Origin: a virus
Strand: one strand, 5' to 3'
DNA: 21,823 nucleotides
Virus record (IMG/VR): IMGVR_UViG_3300021963_005402
Span: 1-21,823 of that record
Of this stretch, positions 15,050-21,740 are shown in pieces. The notes under the pieces are model-generated. The model had not been told where the DNA came from, did no database searches, and saw only the letters and a list, made by a program, of their open reading frames with translations. Made by a program: the position numbers and the translations under genes. Every line of letters starts with the position of its first letter. Positions within the stretch are counted from its first letter, which is position 1.

Positions 15050-16018
15050 ATGAAGAATAAATCGTCATTGAAACTCGTTACCGTAGACGCAAATAAAATC
15101 CAGTCCTTCATCAAGGATTGTGATAAACTCAAACCATCATCACTGGTGATGGATTCAATCAAGTGGAAGTATCTTGTACGCAGCGTAATGCGTGGTAAGA
15201 ACATTCTAATCGTAGGTCCAACTGGATGTGGCAAGACACTAGCTGCACAGACTGTAGCTAAAGCTCTGGAACGTCCTTATTTTTATTTCAATCTTGGTGC
15301 AACCCAAGATGCTCGTAGTGCTCTTATTGGTAATACCCATTACGATAAGAACACTGGTACTTATTTTAACGAATCTGCTTTTGTTAAGGCTATCAAGACT
15401 CCAAATGCGGTTATTTTGATGGATGAAGTAAGTCGTGCTCATCATGATGCATGGAACGTATTGATGACTGTACTCGATGACCTACAGAGGTATCTTCGTT
15501 TGGATGAAAAGAAGGACAGCGAAGTGGTACAAGTAGCTGAAGGTGTATGTTTCATTGGTACTGCTAACATTGGTAATGAATATACTTCTACCCGTGTAAT
15601 GGATCGTGCTTTGATGAGTCGTTTTCCTGTCAAGTTAGAAATGAGTCCATTGTCTAAGGAAGTAGAACTAAGTTATCTAAAAGAACGATTCAATATTACT
15701 GATTCGGCTCATTTGGATATTTTGAATGCGGTTGTTGAGATTGCTACTCATACCCGTGAACAAGTCAAGAGTGAGGATAGCAAGTTGAGTAATTTTATTC
15801 CTACTCGTTCTACCGTGGAAATTTCAGAATTAATCCTAGATGGATTTAATTTGCTTGAAATTGCCGAGACTGCCATTTATCCTAATTTTGCGATTGAAGG
15901 AGGTATGGACAGCGAACGGACCTATGTAAAACAGTTGGTACAGAAGTACATCAAGGTTGAATCTAAGGATACACTGTTTTCAGATCCTCTAGCTAAGTCT
16001 GAACAACCTCCTTTCTAA
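15050..16018 (+). CDS. MoxR/CobS-like AAA+ ATPase
   Basis: An AAA+ ATPase of the MoxR type, which remodels protein complexes together with VWA-domain partners. Visible: Walker A GPTGCGKT (56-63), a GATQDARSALIG segment after the first strand (83-94), Walker B VILMDE (121-126), sensor 1 TANIG (171-175), and the arginine-finger helix DRALMSRF (185-192). The length of 322 aa is normal. Phage copies are often labelled cobS, the cobaltochelatase subunit, but nothing here shows cobalamin synthesis, so I leave the symbol empty. It starts about 6 nt after its predicted transcription start with no Shine-Dalgarno. The HEXXH-VWA gene begins 31 bases after its stop and is its expected partner. Arg is largely CGT, suggesting good expression. 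Confidence 0.88.
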   Translation: MKNKSSLKLVTVDANKIQSFIKDCDKLKPSSLVMDSIKWKYLVRSVMRGKNILIVGPTGCGKTLAAQTVAKALERPYFYFNLGATQDARSALIGNTHYDKNTGTYFNESAFVKAIKTPNAVILMDEVSRAHHDAWNVLMTVLDDLQRYLRLDEKKDSEVVQVAEGVCFIGTANIGNEYTSTRVMDRALMSRFPVKLEMSPLSKEVELSYLKERFNITDSAHLDILNAVVEIATHTREQVKSEDSKLSNFIPTRSTVEISELILDGFNLLEIAETAIYPNFAIEGGMDSERTYVKQLVQKYIKVESKDTLFSDPLAKSEQPPF

Positions 16019-16049
16019 TAAATAAACAAAACATTGCCTGTCAAAATAT

Positions 16050-18110
16050 ATGAGTAATTATAGTGATTATTGGTTGGATGATACATATCAAGACGATTTT
16101 GATGATATTGATGATTCGTCTTCGGTAAACTTCAATCTGATTAAACTATCTGTAGCACGCCGTGCTGTCAGTAATTTCGTCAATATTTTGACAGGCAAGA
16201 ATGTTCCTGTTTATTTTACTGATGATGGAAGTATTAATTGTACAGATGGAAAAGCTGTTTATCTATCCGCAGATATTGTTGATAAACAAGATTTCGATCC
16301 TGCTGTAGGATTGGCCTTACACGAAGGAAGTCACGTTGTATTGTCTGATTTTGATTTGGTAAAGAAGATTTGGCAAACAGTTCCTAGGGAAGTATATGAT
16401 TTGGCTGAACCTCTTCAAGTATCCAAAGATGATGTTGCTAACCTAATTAAGAATTGTCTTAATTATGTGGAGGACCGTTATATTGATTATTATGTTTATA
16501 ATAATGCTCCTGGTTATCGTGGGTATTATATGGCATTGTATGATAAGTATTTTAACAGTCCTAAGATTAATGCAATGTTAAAGAGTAACTTGTATCGTGT
16601 ACCTTCTATTGAAAGTTATGAAGTTAGGATCATTAACTTCACTAATGAACACACTGATTTGGAAGCATTGCCAGGTCTTCGTGAAATTGCTACAGTAATT
16701 AATCTTTCCAATATTCAACGGTTGACTACACCAAAAGTTCGTTTGGAAGTTGCGATTGAAGTTGCAAAGATTATTCTAAAAAATATTACTGAGTATAAGA
16801 AAGACAAAAAGAGTGAATCTGGAGAAAGTAAACCAGGCAATGGTCTAGGTTCTTCTACTGAAGATTCTGATAAGACAGATGAAAATTCTATTGGTGGAGA
16901 AGAAATGACTAACAAGAGTTCATCTAGTAATAAGACGGATCAAAATGATGTAAAGAATGATATTGGAACTGATGATAAAGTTTCTGATAATAAGTCTAAA
17001 CAGATTAAGAAAGCTGTTCAGAAACAGAAAGATTTCTTGAATGGTGATATTAAGAAAAAGAAAGTTAATAAAAAAGATAAAAAACTTCTTGATGCAATTG
17101 AACAGAGTGGAATGACACTGGTAAAATCTGGTTCCGATTATATTAAATCTGATGGATATTATAGTGTAGACACTATTTTTGTAACTAGATTAACCAGAGA
17201 GTTGATTGATACAGATGTATTTCCTCTTAATTATCATGGATTTGACAGTAGTTATTATACACATATTTCTTCGGTACAAATTTGTCCAAATGTACAAAAA
17301 GCTGTAAATGCGGGATTAATTATGGGTGCAGCACTTGGTCGTAAACTACAGATTCGTAGTGAAGTAAACACTACCAAGTATATGCGCAAACCAGTTGGTA
17401 AGATTGACCGTAGAATCTTATCAGAACTATCTTTTGATAATGAAAATGTATTTCATATCATGGACGTTTCTAAATATAAGAATTCTTATATTCATATTAG
17501 TGTTGACGCTAGTTCTAGTATGAGAGGTGATAAATGGGAAAAGACAATGACCAGTGTTGTTGCTATTTGTAAAGCTGCTTCTATGATTGATAATCTTAGA
17601 GTATCTGTATCATTTAGAACTACATTTAGTACTTCTAGAGGATACAGTGGTAGTAATCCATATGTGGTTATTGCTTATGATTCTGCTGTAGATAAAATTA
17701 ATAAAGTTAAGAATTTGTTTCCATATTTGTATCCTGCGGGATGTACTCCTGAAGGTCTTTCATTTGAAGCAATTATGAAACATTTACCAAAAGCATCTCA
17801 AGATACTGATTATTATTTCTTGAATTTTAGTGACGGTGAACCCGCAATGAATTATACAACTCTTAATGGTGTTGCCGTTGGTTATAGTGAAGACAGTGCG
17901 GCTTTGCATACTAGGAAACAGGTCAATAAGATTCGTAATGAAGGATATTCTGTATTGAGTTACTTTATTAAGAGTGATGGTTTAAATAATCAAAAGGCTA
18001 TTAATATGTTCAAGACCATGTATGGAAAAGACGCTTCTTTTGTGAATCCCAAGAATGTTTTGGATGTTGCCAAAACTATGAACAAGATGTTTCTTGAAAA
18101 AAGTCATTGA
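16050..18110 (+). CDS. HEXXH metallopeptidase-like and VWA-domain protein, CobT-like partner of the MoxR ATPase
   Basis: Domains in order: an acidic N-terminus; a metallopeptidase-like helical domain with HEGSH (His91, Glu92, His95) and a downstream VEDRYID (Glu141) as a candidate third zinc ligand; a disordered Ser/Lys/Asp-rich linker (about 250-330); and a C-terminal von Willebrand A domain with a complete MIDAS metal site, DASSSM (Asp486, Ser488, Ser490), Thr566 in CTPEG and Asp595 in SDGEP. This combination resembles bacterial VWA/metallopeptidase proteins coded beside MoxR ATPases. The pair probably works as an ATP-driven complex whose VWA part recruits a target; the target and any protease activity are unknown. 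The length is 686 aa. The stop codon overlaps the -35 box of the next promoter. Confidence 0.84.
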   Translation: MSNYSDYWLDDTYQDDFDDIDDSSSVNFNLIKLSVARRAVSNFVNILTGKNVPVYFTDDGSINCTDGKAVYLSADIVDKQDFDPAVGLALHEGSHVVLSDFDLVKKIWQTVPREVYDLAEPLQVSKDDVANLIKNCLNYVEDRYIDYYVYNNAPGYRGYYMALYDKYFNSPKINAMLKSNLYRVPSIESYEVRIINFTNEHTDLEALPGLREIATVINLSNIQRLTTPKVRLEVAIEVAKIILKNITEYKKDKKSESGESKPGNGLGSSTEDSDKTDENSIGGEEMTNKSSSSNKTDQNDVKNDIGTDDKVSDNKSKQIKKAVQKQKDFLNGDIKKKKVNKKDKKLLDAIEQSGMTLVKSGSDYIKSDGYYSVDTIFVTRLTRELIDTDVFPLNYHGFDSSYYTHISSVQICPNVQKAVNAGLIMGAALGRKLQIRSEVNTTKYMRKPVGKIDRRILSELSFDNENVFHIMDVSKYKNSYIHISVDASSSMRGDKWEKTMTSVVAICKAASMIDNLRVSVSFRTTFSTSRGYSGSNPYVVIAYDSAVDKINKVKNLFPYLYPAGCTPEGLSFEAIMKHLPKASQDTDYYFLNFSDGEPAMNYTTLNGVAVGYSEDSAALHTRKQVNKIRNEGYSVLSYFIKSDGLNNQKAINMFKTMYGKDASFVNPKNVLDVAKTMNKMFLEKSH

Positions 18111-18135
18111 CATTTGAACGGATATAATATAAAGT
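18107..18135 (+). promoter_or_regulatory. Promoter overlapping the VWA stop codon
   Basis: TTGACA (18107-18112), 17 nt, TAAAGT (18130-18135). The -35 includes the TGA stop (18108-18110) of the gene before. It is identical in both boxes to the promoter at 21426 and would start RNA near 18142, right at a hairpin. Confidence 0.68.
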
Positions 18136-18141
18136 ATTTAC

Positions 18142-18190
18142 AAGGTTGAAGTTCAACCAGTAAACATAAACAAAACATAAAACTAAATAT
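18142..18190 (+). promoter_or_regulatory. Leader with 5' hairpin and AAACATAAAAC element
   Basis: A 6-bp hairpin (GGTTGA, AGT loop, TCAACC; 18144-18158) sits at the expected RNA 5' end. It is followed by an unstructured A-rich stretch with aaacataaac (18162-18171) and AAACATAAAAC (18173-18183) up to the ATG. The leader of the gene at 21517 has the same plan. A 5' hairpin could protect mRNA from decay while the open A-rich part serves as ribosome entry without Shine-Dalgarno pairing. Confidence 0.45.
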
Positions 18191-18574
18191 ATGAGTAATA
18201 AAAAGACAGACCGCAAGAATAAGACAAACCTAACCGTAACTTGGCCATCAAACGACACTTACTTTGGTGTAAGTGACTTGGCTAATCTCAATAAAGATTT
18301 TATTGCGATTACTCTACGAGTTCGATTGAAGAATGCTCTTGACGAGGGTGTAGTAACCCAAATTGGATCGGTTCATGGTGGTAAGGGTCGTCCAAAGCTT
18401 GCTTTCGCAATGACTCCTGTAACTGATGCAGCTATTAATTCTGCTCGTACTGCTGGAGTTGTATTGAATGATAAGTATGAAACGGTAAATGTTCTTGATG
18501 TAAAGGCTGAAACTGATACTGCGGGACATACTGAGGTTGAATCAACTTCAACCACTACTAAGGTAGTTGCTTAA
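18191..18574 (+). CDS. Small winged-helix-like DNA-binding protein, 127 aa
   Basis: The region about 20-85 reads like a winged helix: a short helix (GVSDLANLN), a basic recognition helix (TLRVRLKNALDEG), then a beta wing with VVTQIG, GGKGRPKLAFAM. I recall similar small proteins in environmental bacteria, without a function. The C-terminal 30 residues are Thr/Glu-rich and probably disordered. Its own strong promoter, structured leader, terminator and CGT-rich Arg use all suggest abundant expression, perhaps as a regulator or DNA-associated protein. The helix assignment is read from sequence pattern only. Confidence 0.62.
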   Translation: MSNKKTDRKNKTNLTVTWPSNDTYFGVSDLANLNKDFIAITLRVRLKNALDEGVVTQIGSVHGGKGRPKLAFAMTPVTDAAINSARTAGVVLNDKYETVNVLDVKAETDTAGHTEVESTSTTTKVVA

Positions 18575-18591
18575 TTAAGTATAATGCATAA

Positions 18592-18627
18592 AATGCCGTA
18601 TGGGTACTTATGTATTCATACGGCATT
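18592..18627. terminator. Bidirectional hairpin terminator between convergent genes
   Basis: An 11-bp perfect stem (AATGCCGTATG, 18592-18602, against 18617-18627) with a 14-nt loop. On the + strand it is followed by tattttttacc; on the minus strand by ttttatgcatt. It lies between the + gene ending at 18574 and the minus gene whose stop codon (18626-18628) overlaps its last bases. Confidence 0.85.
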
Positions 18628-18859
18628 ATTTTTTACCTATATATGGTTTTATTGGTTTTAGTTTTATAAATTCTTTTAAACTATAATAGTAGATAGTTAT
18701 ATCTTTGGGAAGTAATCTATTGATATCCACTTGAATTTTTATTTTAGTTCCGTATGATATTGGTTGATCCATTAAACTATCATACAAAGCAATTGTTGTT
18801 GAATCTACTTCGATGTAGTGATATACTTTCTGGGATGGATCTGGTTTTTTACATGTCAT
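18626..18859 (-). CDS. Minus-strand protein of unknown function, 77 aa
   Basis: This is the only convincing gene on the minus strand. The ATG is at 18857-18859 and the TAA falls in the shared terminator hairpin. No + strand gene occupies this interval, which would otherwise be a 298-bp empty gap in a tightly packed genome. The frame is open further upstream (to 18937), but that part lies under the start of the + gene and is its shadow, so I start at 18859. The protein has a charged start (MTCKKPDPSQK), a beta-rich middle (YHYIEVDSTTIALYD) and a basic end. I do not recognise it. Upstream on its own strand is ATATTTATATT four bases before the ATG, a one-mismatch copy of the motif found before three + strand genes. 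Confidence 0.58.
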   Translation of the reverse strand: MTCKKPDPSQKVYHYIEVDSTTIALYDSLMDQPISYGTKIKIQVDINRLLPKDITIYYYSLKEFIKLKPIKPYIGKK

Positions 18860-18862
18860 ACT

Positions 18863-18873
18863 AAATATAAATA
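18863..18873 (-). promoter_or_regulatory. Start-site motif copy before the minus-strand gene
   Basis: Read on the minus strand, ATATTTATATT lies 4 nt before the ATG of the 77-aa gene. The whole divergent gap is only 13 bp (18860-18872), so the motif also covers the bases just before, and the first base of, the opposite gene's ATG at 18873. Confidence 0.4.
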
Positions 18874-20054
18874 TGGGAAACGAATTTTTTGATGCTGGAG
18901 AGTTTGATTTTGATTTGGAGAAATCTAAATTTATCAAAAATATTGATTATTTGAAGAGTATGTCTGCGGAAGAACAGACATTTTATAAGAAGTGGGTTGA
19001 AGTTCAGACTTATGAAAATTATTTGAATAAATCTGGTGTAGCTAAAGCCAAGATTTGGACTCCTACAGATATTAATAATGTTGAATTGACTGTAAAAGAA
19101 ATTGAACAATTAAATCCTACAATTGTTCATGTACAAGCTGGAAGTCAATTTGAACAAGATTGGTTGATGTTAAGAGTATTTTGTCATACTATGGAGTATA
19201 CGCAGACGCCAGGTAGATTTATTAAATTATTGATTACTGATGGTAATTTAGACAATCCACGATATTTGGGTGCGGTAAGTATATCTAGCGATGTTATTGT
19301 TATTACTGATAGAGACAATTATATTGGATGGACTGCTGATAATAAGTTAAAAGATAAGAGGTTAGTACATAGTGCAATTGGTAGTTGTATTATGAGTACA
19401 CAACCATTTGGATATAATTTCTTGGGTGGAAAGATGGTAGCTGCGTTAATTACAACATCTAAAACTAGAGAAATCTGGAAGAAGTTATATAATGAAGAAT
19501 TGGTTGGAATGACTACAACTTCGTTGTATGGTAGTTATAGTATGTATAATAGTCTTAAATGGTGGCATAAATGTGGTTCTAGTACTGGTAAAATGATGAT
19601 TAAACCAGATGACAGTGTATATGAAGTATGGCATCAATGGATTAAAGATAATAAAGCTGACCAATATAATAAAGCAATGACTCAAAAGGAAGGAGTTAGT
19701 GGACCTGTAACTGGTGCTAAGACTAGGGTAATTAACATGATATTCCAGACATTAGGAATTAAAGCTAGTGATTATACACATGGGTATGAAAGAGGTGTTT
19801 ATTATAGTGCTTTTTATGAAAACACTAAAGAATTCTTACAAAGTAAGATTACAGAAAATGATCTTAAGATGAAAGAATTGTTTAAGAAAGATGTTCAAGG
19901 TGTAATAGACTGGTGGAAACCAAAAGCTATAGAAAGATATAAAAAACTTCATAGTGATGGTAATATAAAGTCAGATATACTATATTATAACAAAATGATA
20001 GGTATGACTTATGAAGATGCTAAATCAAAGTTTTTTAATGAAGTTGGACGATAG
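18873..20054 (+). CDS. DUF4338 (DruA)-like protein, 393 aa
   Basis: The central part (about 115-240) resembles the DUF4338 family: PRYLGAVSISSDV (129-141), DRDNYIGWT (147-154), a conserved KDKRLVHSAIGSCIM stretch, a Gly-rich LGGKMVAALITTS strand, then TTTSLYGSYSMYNSLKWW and CGSSTGKM (234-241). Members include DruA of the bacterial Druantia defence system and phage proteins of unknown role; the biochemical activity is not known to me. An acyltransferase-like (GNAT) reading is possible because the first segment resembles LIGVLVYG of the Mom-like enzyme here. The N-terminal 110 residues and C-terminal Lys-rich helices are unassigned. It starts 13 bases from a divergent gene, so its promoter must lie inside that gene, and it ends in the palindrome before the next start. 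Family assignment is by eye and uncertain. Confidence 0.6.
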   Translation: MGNEFFDAGEFDFDLEKSKFIKNIDYLKSMSAEEQTFYKKWVEVQTYENYLNKSGVAKAKIWTPTDINNVELTVKEIEQLNPTIVHVQAGSQFEQDWLMLRVFCHTMEYTQTPGRFIKLLITDGNLDNPRYLGAVSISSDVIVITDRDNYIGWTADNKLKDKRLVHSAIGSCIMSTQPFGYNFLGGKMVAALITTSKTREIWKKLYNEELVGMTTTSLYGSYSMYNSLKWWHKCGSSTGKMMIKPDDSVYEVWHQWIKDNKADQYNKAMTQKEGVSGPVTGAKTRVINMIFQTLGIKASDYTHGYERGVYYSAFYENTKEFLQSKITENDLKMKELFKKDVQGVIDWWKPKAIERYKKLHSDGNIKSDILYYNKMIGMTYEDAKSKFFNEVGR

Positions 20055-20071
20055 TTATATATTTATATAAC
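20054..20071 (+). promoter_or_regulatory. Palindrome containing the ATATTTATATA start-site motif
   Basis: gttatata-tt-tatataac is a perfect 8-bp inverted repeat that begins at the last base of the preceding stop codon and ends two bases before the ATG at 20074. It includes ATATTTATATA (20059-20069), 4 nt from the start codon, closely matching the arrangement at 1037-1064. Confidence 0.48.
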
Positions 20072-20073
20072 AA

Positions 20074-20466
20074 ATGACTGTCAATTTTATAAAAGATAAT
20101 AGATTTCCGAAGTTTATCAATAAATTAGCATCTAATTCATTGAATCAAACTGATAGTGCATATGTAGATGACAGTCCCAATGGAATATTTGACGGTGACA
20201 TTGGAACTATTTTAGTTAAAGATGGTAAAAGTATTCTTTATAAAACCAATACAGACGATACATTTACTAATTTATCTGACTATTATAAAAGTGTAGTTGA
20301 TTCAAAAAGTGAATTGTTGACAAGTGGGATAAATAAAAAAGCTACGTGGATTAAAAACAGTAGTTCTACAGAAAAAACTTGGAAGTTTTTAGGATATACA
20401 TGTCCATTTGATAGTACATGCGCTCCATGTCCTGTTCCATATGTTTATTATCCAATAATTTCTTGA
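20074..20466 (+). CDS. Phage protein of unknown function with C-terminal Cys cluster, 130 aa
   Basis: A Ser/Thr/Asp-rich protein with a beta-like middle (DGDIGTILVKDGKSILYKTN, residues 40-59), reminiscent of small phage structural or tail-associated proteins, although I recognise no family. The end has a CPFDSTCAPCPVP cluster (Cys110, Cys116, Cys119) that could form a disulphide or metal site. There is no signal peptide. The start follows the ATATTTATATA palindrome by 4 nt. Its TGA stop is part of the -35 box of the uvdE promoter. Confidence 0.68.
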   Translation: MTVNFIKDNRFPKFINKLASNSLNQTDSAYVDDSPNGIFDGDIGTILVKDGKSILYKTNTDDTFTNLSDYYKSVVDSKSELLTSGINKKATWIKNSSSTEKTWKFLGYTCPFDSTCAPCPVPYVYYPIIS

Positions 20467-20491
20467 CATTTTTATAATTTTATAGTAAGGT
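20463..20491 (+). promoter_or_regulatory. Promoter of the UV endonuclease gene, predicted leaderless mRNA
   Basis: TTGACA (20463-20468), 17 nt, TAAGGT (20486-20491). The -10 ends 7 bases before the ATG at 20499, so RNA would start at or within a base or two of the start codon. The -35 overlaps the preceding stop codon, as at 18107. An alternative -10, TATAAT at 20473-20478, has no matching -35 box. Confidence 0.58.
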
Positions 20492-20498
20492 ATAGACA

Positions 20499-21413
20499 AT
20501 GAAAAAATCATTGTGTTGTATATCTCTTCAACTTCAAGAACAAGGTTTCAAAGCAAATACTATGACCAAGACACGATTCTTGGCATTGGAACGTAAAAAT
20601 GCTTTATCTAATGTTTCTCAACGAACTCTTAATAATGTTCACGTTGCAGTAAATACGTTTAGTTTTTGTTCTAAACGTGGATGGAACTATCGTATTAGTA
20701 GTGATTTATTTCCTCTAGCAACTTTACCCGAAGCAAATCTATCATTTGATGTCTTACCCGATAAAGACCGTATTTATGCGGAATTCAAACGTGGTGCAGA
20801 AATCATCAAGAACAATAAACTTCGTTGTAGTACTCATCCTGACCAATTTGTTGTACCTGCGAGCGCAACCAAGTCTGTAGTAGAAAAGTCTATTGTCGAG
20901 CTAAAGAATCATGCTACTATTATGGATTTGTTTGGTTTACCGCAGTCATATGAAGCTCCGATGAATATTCATATGAATTGTTATAAAGGTGATACTAAAG
21001 AAATTGCGTCTAGGTTTATTGATGTATACAAAGATTTACCTATCAATGTTAAGTCTCGTCTAGTATTAGAAAACGAAGATAAACCCAATAGTTGGAAGGT
21101 AGAAGAATTGTATGAGTTGATTTATTCCAATACTGGTATTCCTATTACTTATGACAATCTTCACCATCGTTGTAATCCTAGTAAGTATGGTGCAAAAGAA
21201 GCTATGAAACTAGCTATGAGTACATGGGGAAATTATCGTCCATTATTTCATTTTAGTGACAATGACCTTAACAATAGTAATCCTCGTGCGCATGGTGATT
21301 ATGTTCGTACTATTCCTGAAGAATATGTAGGTGTAGAAGAAGTAGATTATGAATTTGAATTCAAAGCTAAAGATTACGCTATTGAACGGTTTGAAAAAGA
21401 ATTCAAAATATAA
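20499..21413 (+). CDS. uvdE: UV DNA damage endonuclease (UvdE/Uve1 family)
   Basis: Nicks DNA 5' of UV photoproducts, starting an alternative excision repair route; it has a TIM-barrel fold with a metal cluster. The family signatures are present: THPDQFVVPAS (112-122), NIHMN (156-160), RLVLENED (187-194, Glu191), ITYDNLHHRCNP (216-227, Asp219, His222), FHFSDN (250-255, His251) and AHGDYV (264-269). The length of 304 aa is close to bacterial UVDE proteins. It replaces the role played in T4 by the unrelated DenV glycosylase. Arg codons are mostly CGT. It has its own promoter placed so close that the message should be leaderless. The host would gain UV resistance of phage DNA, fitting a sunlit habitat; that habitat is inference. 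Confidence 0.9.
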   Translation: MKKSLCCISLQLQEQGFKANTMTKTRFLALERKNALSNVSQRTLNNVHVAVNTFSFCSKRGWNYRISSDLFPLATLPEANLSFDVLPDKDRIYAEFKRGAEIIKNNKLRCSTHPDQFVVPASATKSVVEKSIVELKNHATIMDLFGLPQSYEAPMNIHMNCYKGDTKEIASRFIDVYKDLPINVKSRLVLENEDKPNSWKVEELYELIYSNTGIPITYDNLHHRCNPSKYGAKEAMKLAMSTWGNYRPLFHFSDNDLNNSNPRAHGDYVRTIPEEYVGVEEVDYEFEFKAKDYAIERFEKEFKI

Positions 21414-21425
21414 TTAATAAAGTCT

Positions 21426-21454
21426 TTGACATATACACTATCATGGTGTAAAGT
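21426..21454 (+). promoter_or_regulatory. Promoter of the 69-aa basic protein gene
   Basis: TTGACA (21426-21431), 17 nt, TAAAGT (21449-21454), identical in both boxes and spacing to the promoter at 18107. RNA would start near 21461, two bases before a small hairpin. Confidence 0.68.
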
Positions 21455-21460
21455 CATTTC

Positions 21461-21516
21461 AAGTTAGTAATGAAGCTAACGAAACATAAAACAAATAAAT
21501 AAAAATAAATAAAGTT
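21461..21516 (+). promoter_or_regulatory. Leader with 5' hairpin and AAACATAAAAC element
   Basis: A GTTAG/CTAAC hairpin (21463-21467 with 21476-21480) at the expected RNA start is followed by AAACATAAAAC (21482-21492) and an A-rich run to the ATG. The order matches the leader at 18142-18190 although the hairpin sequences differ. Confidence 0.45.
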
Positions 21517-21726
21517 ATGATTATTCGTAAAAACAACAAGAAGCAGACTAATTTCCTATATGAAAATGCTGCTAATCTAGAAACGTTCATCTCTTATCCA
21601 TTTGCTGGAACCAAGCGAGCTGGTACTCGTTTGACTCTCCGTGCTGGTAAGACTCGTTTGGACCTAAATGGTCGTCAAGTTAAGGCACTACGCAAGGTTC
21701 TTGCTACTGCTTCTAGAGTCAAGTAA
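21517..21726 (+). CDS. Small basic protein of unknown function, 69 aa
   Basis: A very basic protein with no Cys or membrane segment. The second half, TKRAGTRLTLRAGKTRLDL followed by NGRQVKALRKVL, suggests two beta strands and an amphipathic helix, compatible with a nucleic-acid-binding role, but I do not recognise the family. Arg is coded almost only by CGT, CGC and CGA with no AGG and a single AGA, the bias of the best expressed genes here. With its strong promoter and structured leader it is probably made in quantity early or in mid infection. Confidence 0.66.
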   Translation: MIIRKNNKKQTNFLYENAANLETFISYPFAGTKRAGTRLTLRAGKTRLDLNGRQVKALRKVLATASRVK

Positions 21727-21740
21727 TTTATTAGTTAGGT

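Noticed and set aside
15050-18110. Cobaltochelatase CobS/CobT as the function of the MoxR-VWA pair
   Set aside because: The resemblance is that shared by all MoxR and VWA proteins; no other cobalamin gene is present and the HEGSH domain is not expected in CobT.
18860-18937. N-terminal extension of the minus-strand gene to 18937
   Set aside because: This part is the antisense of the first codons of the + strand gene at 18873; the internal ATG at 18859 gives a compact gene filling the otherwise empty gap.
20473-20478. TATAAT as the -10 of the uvdE promoter
   Set aside because: No -35 element lies 16-18 nt upstream, while TTGACA-N17-TAAGGT matches the spacing of the other promoters.
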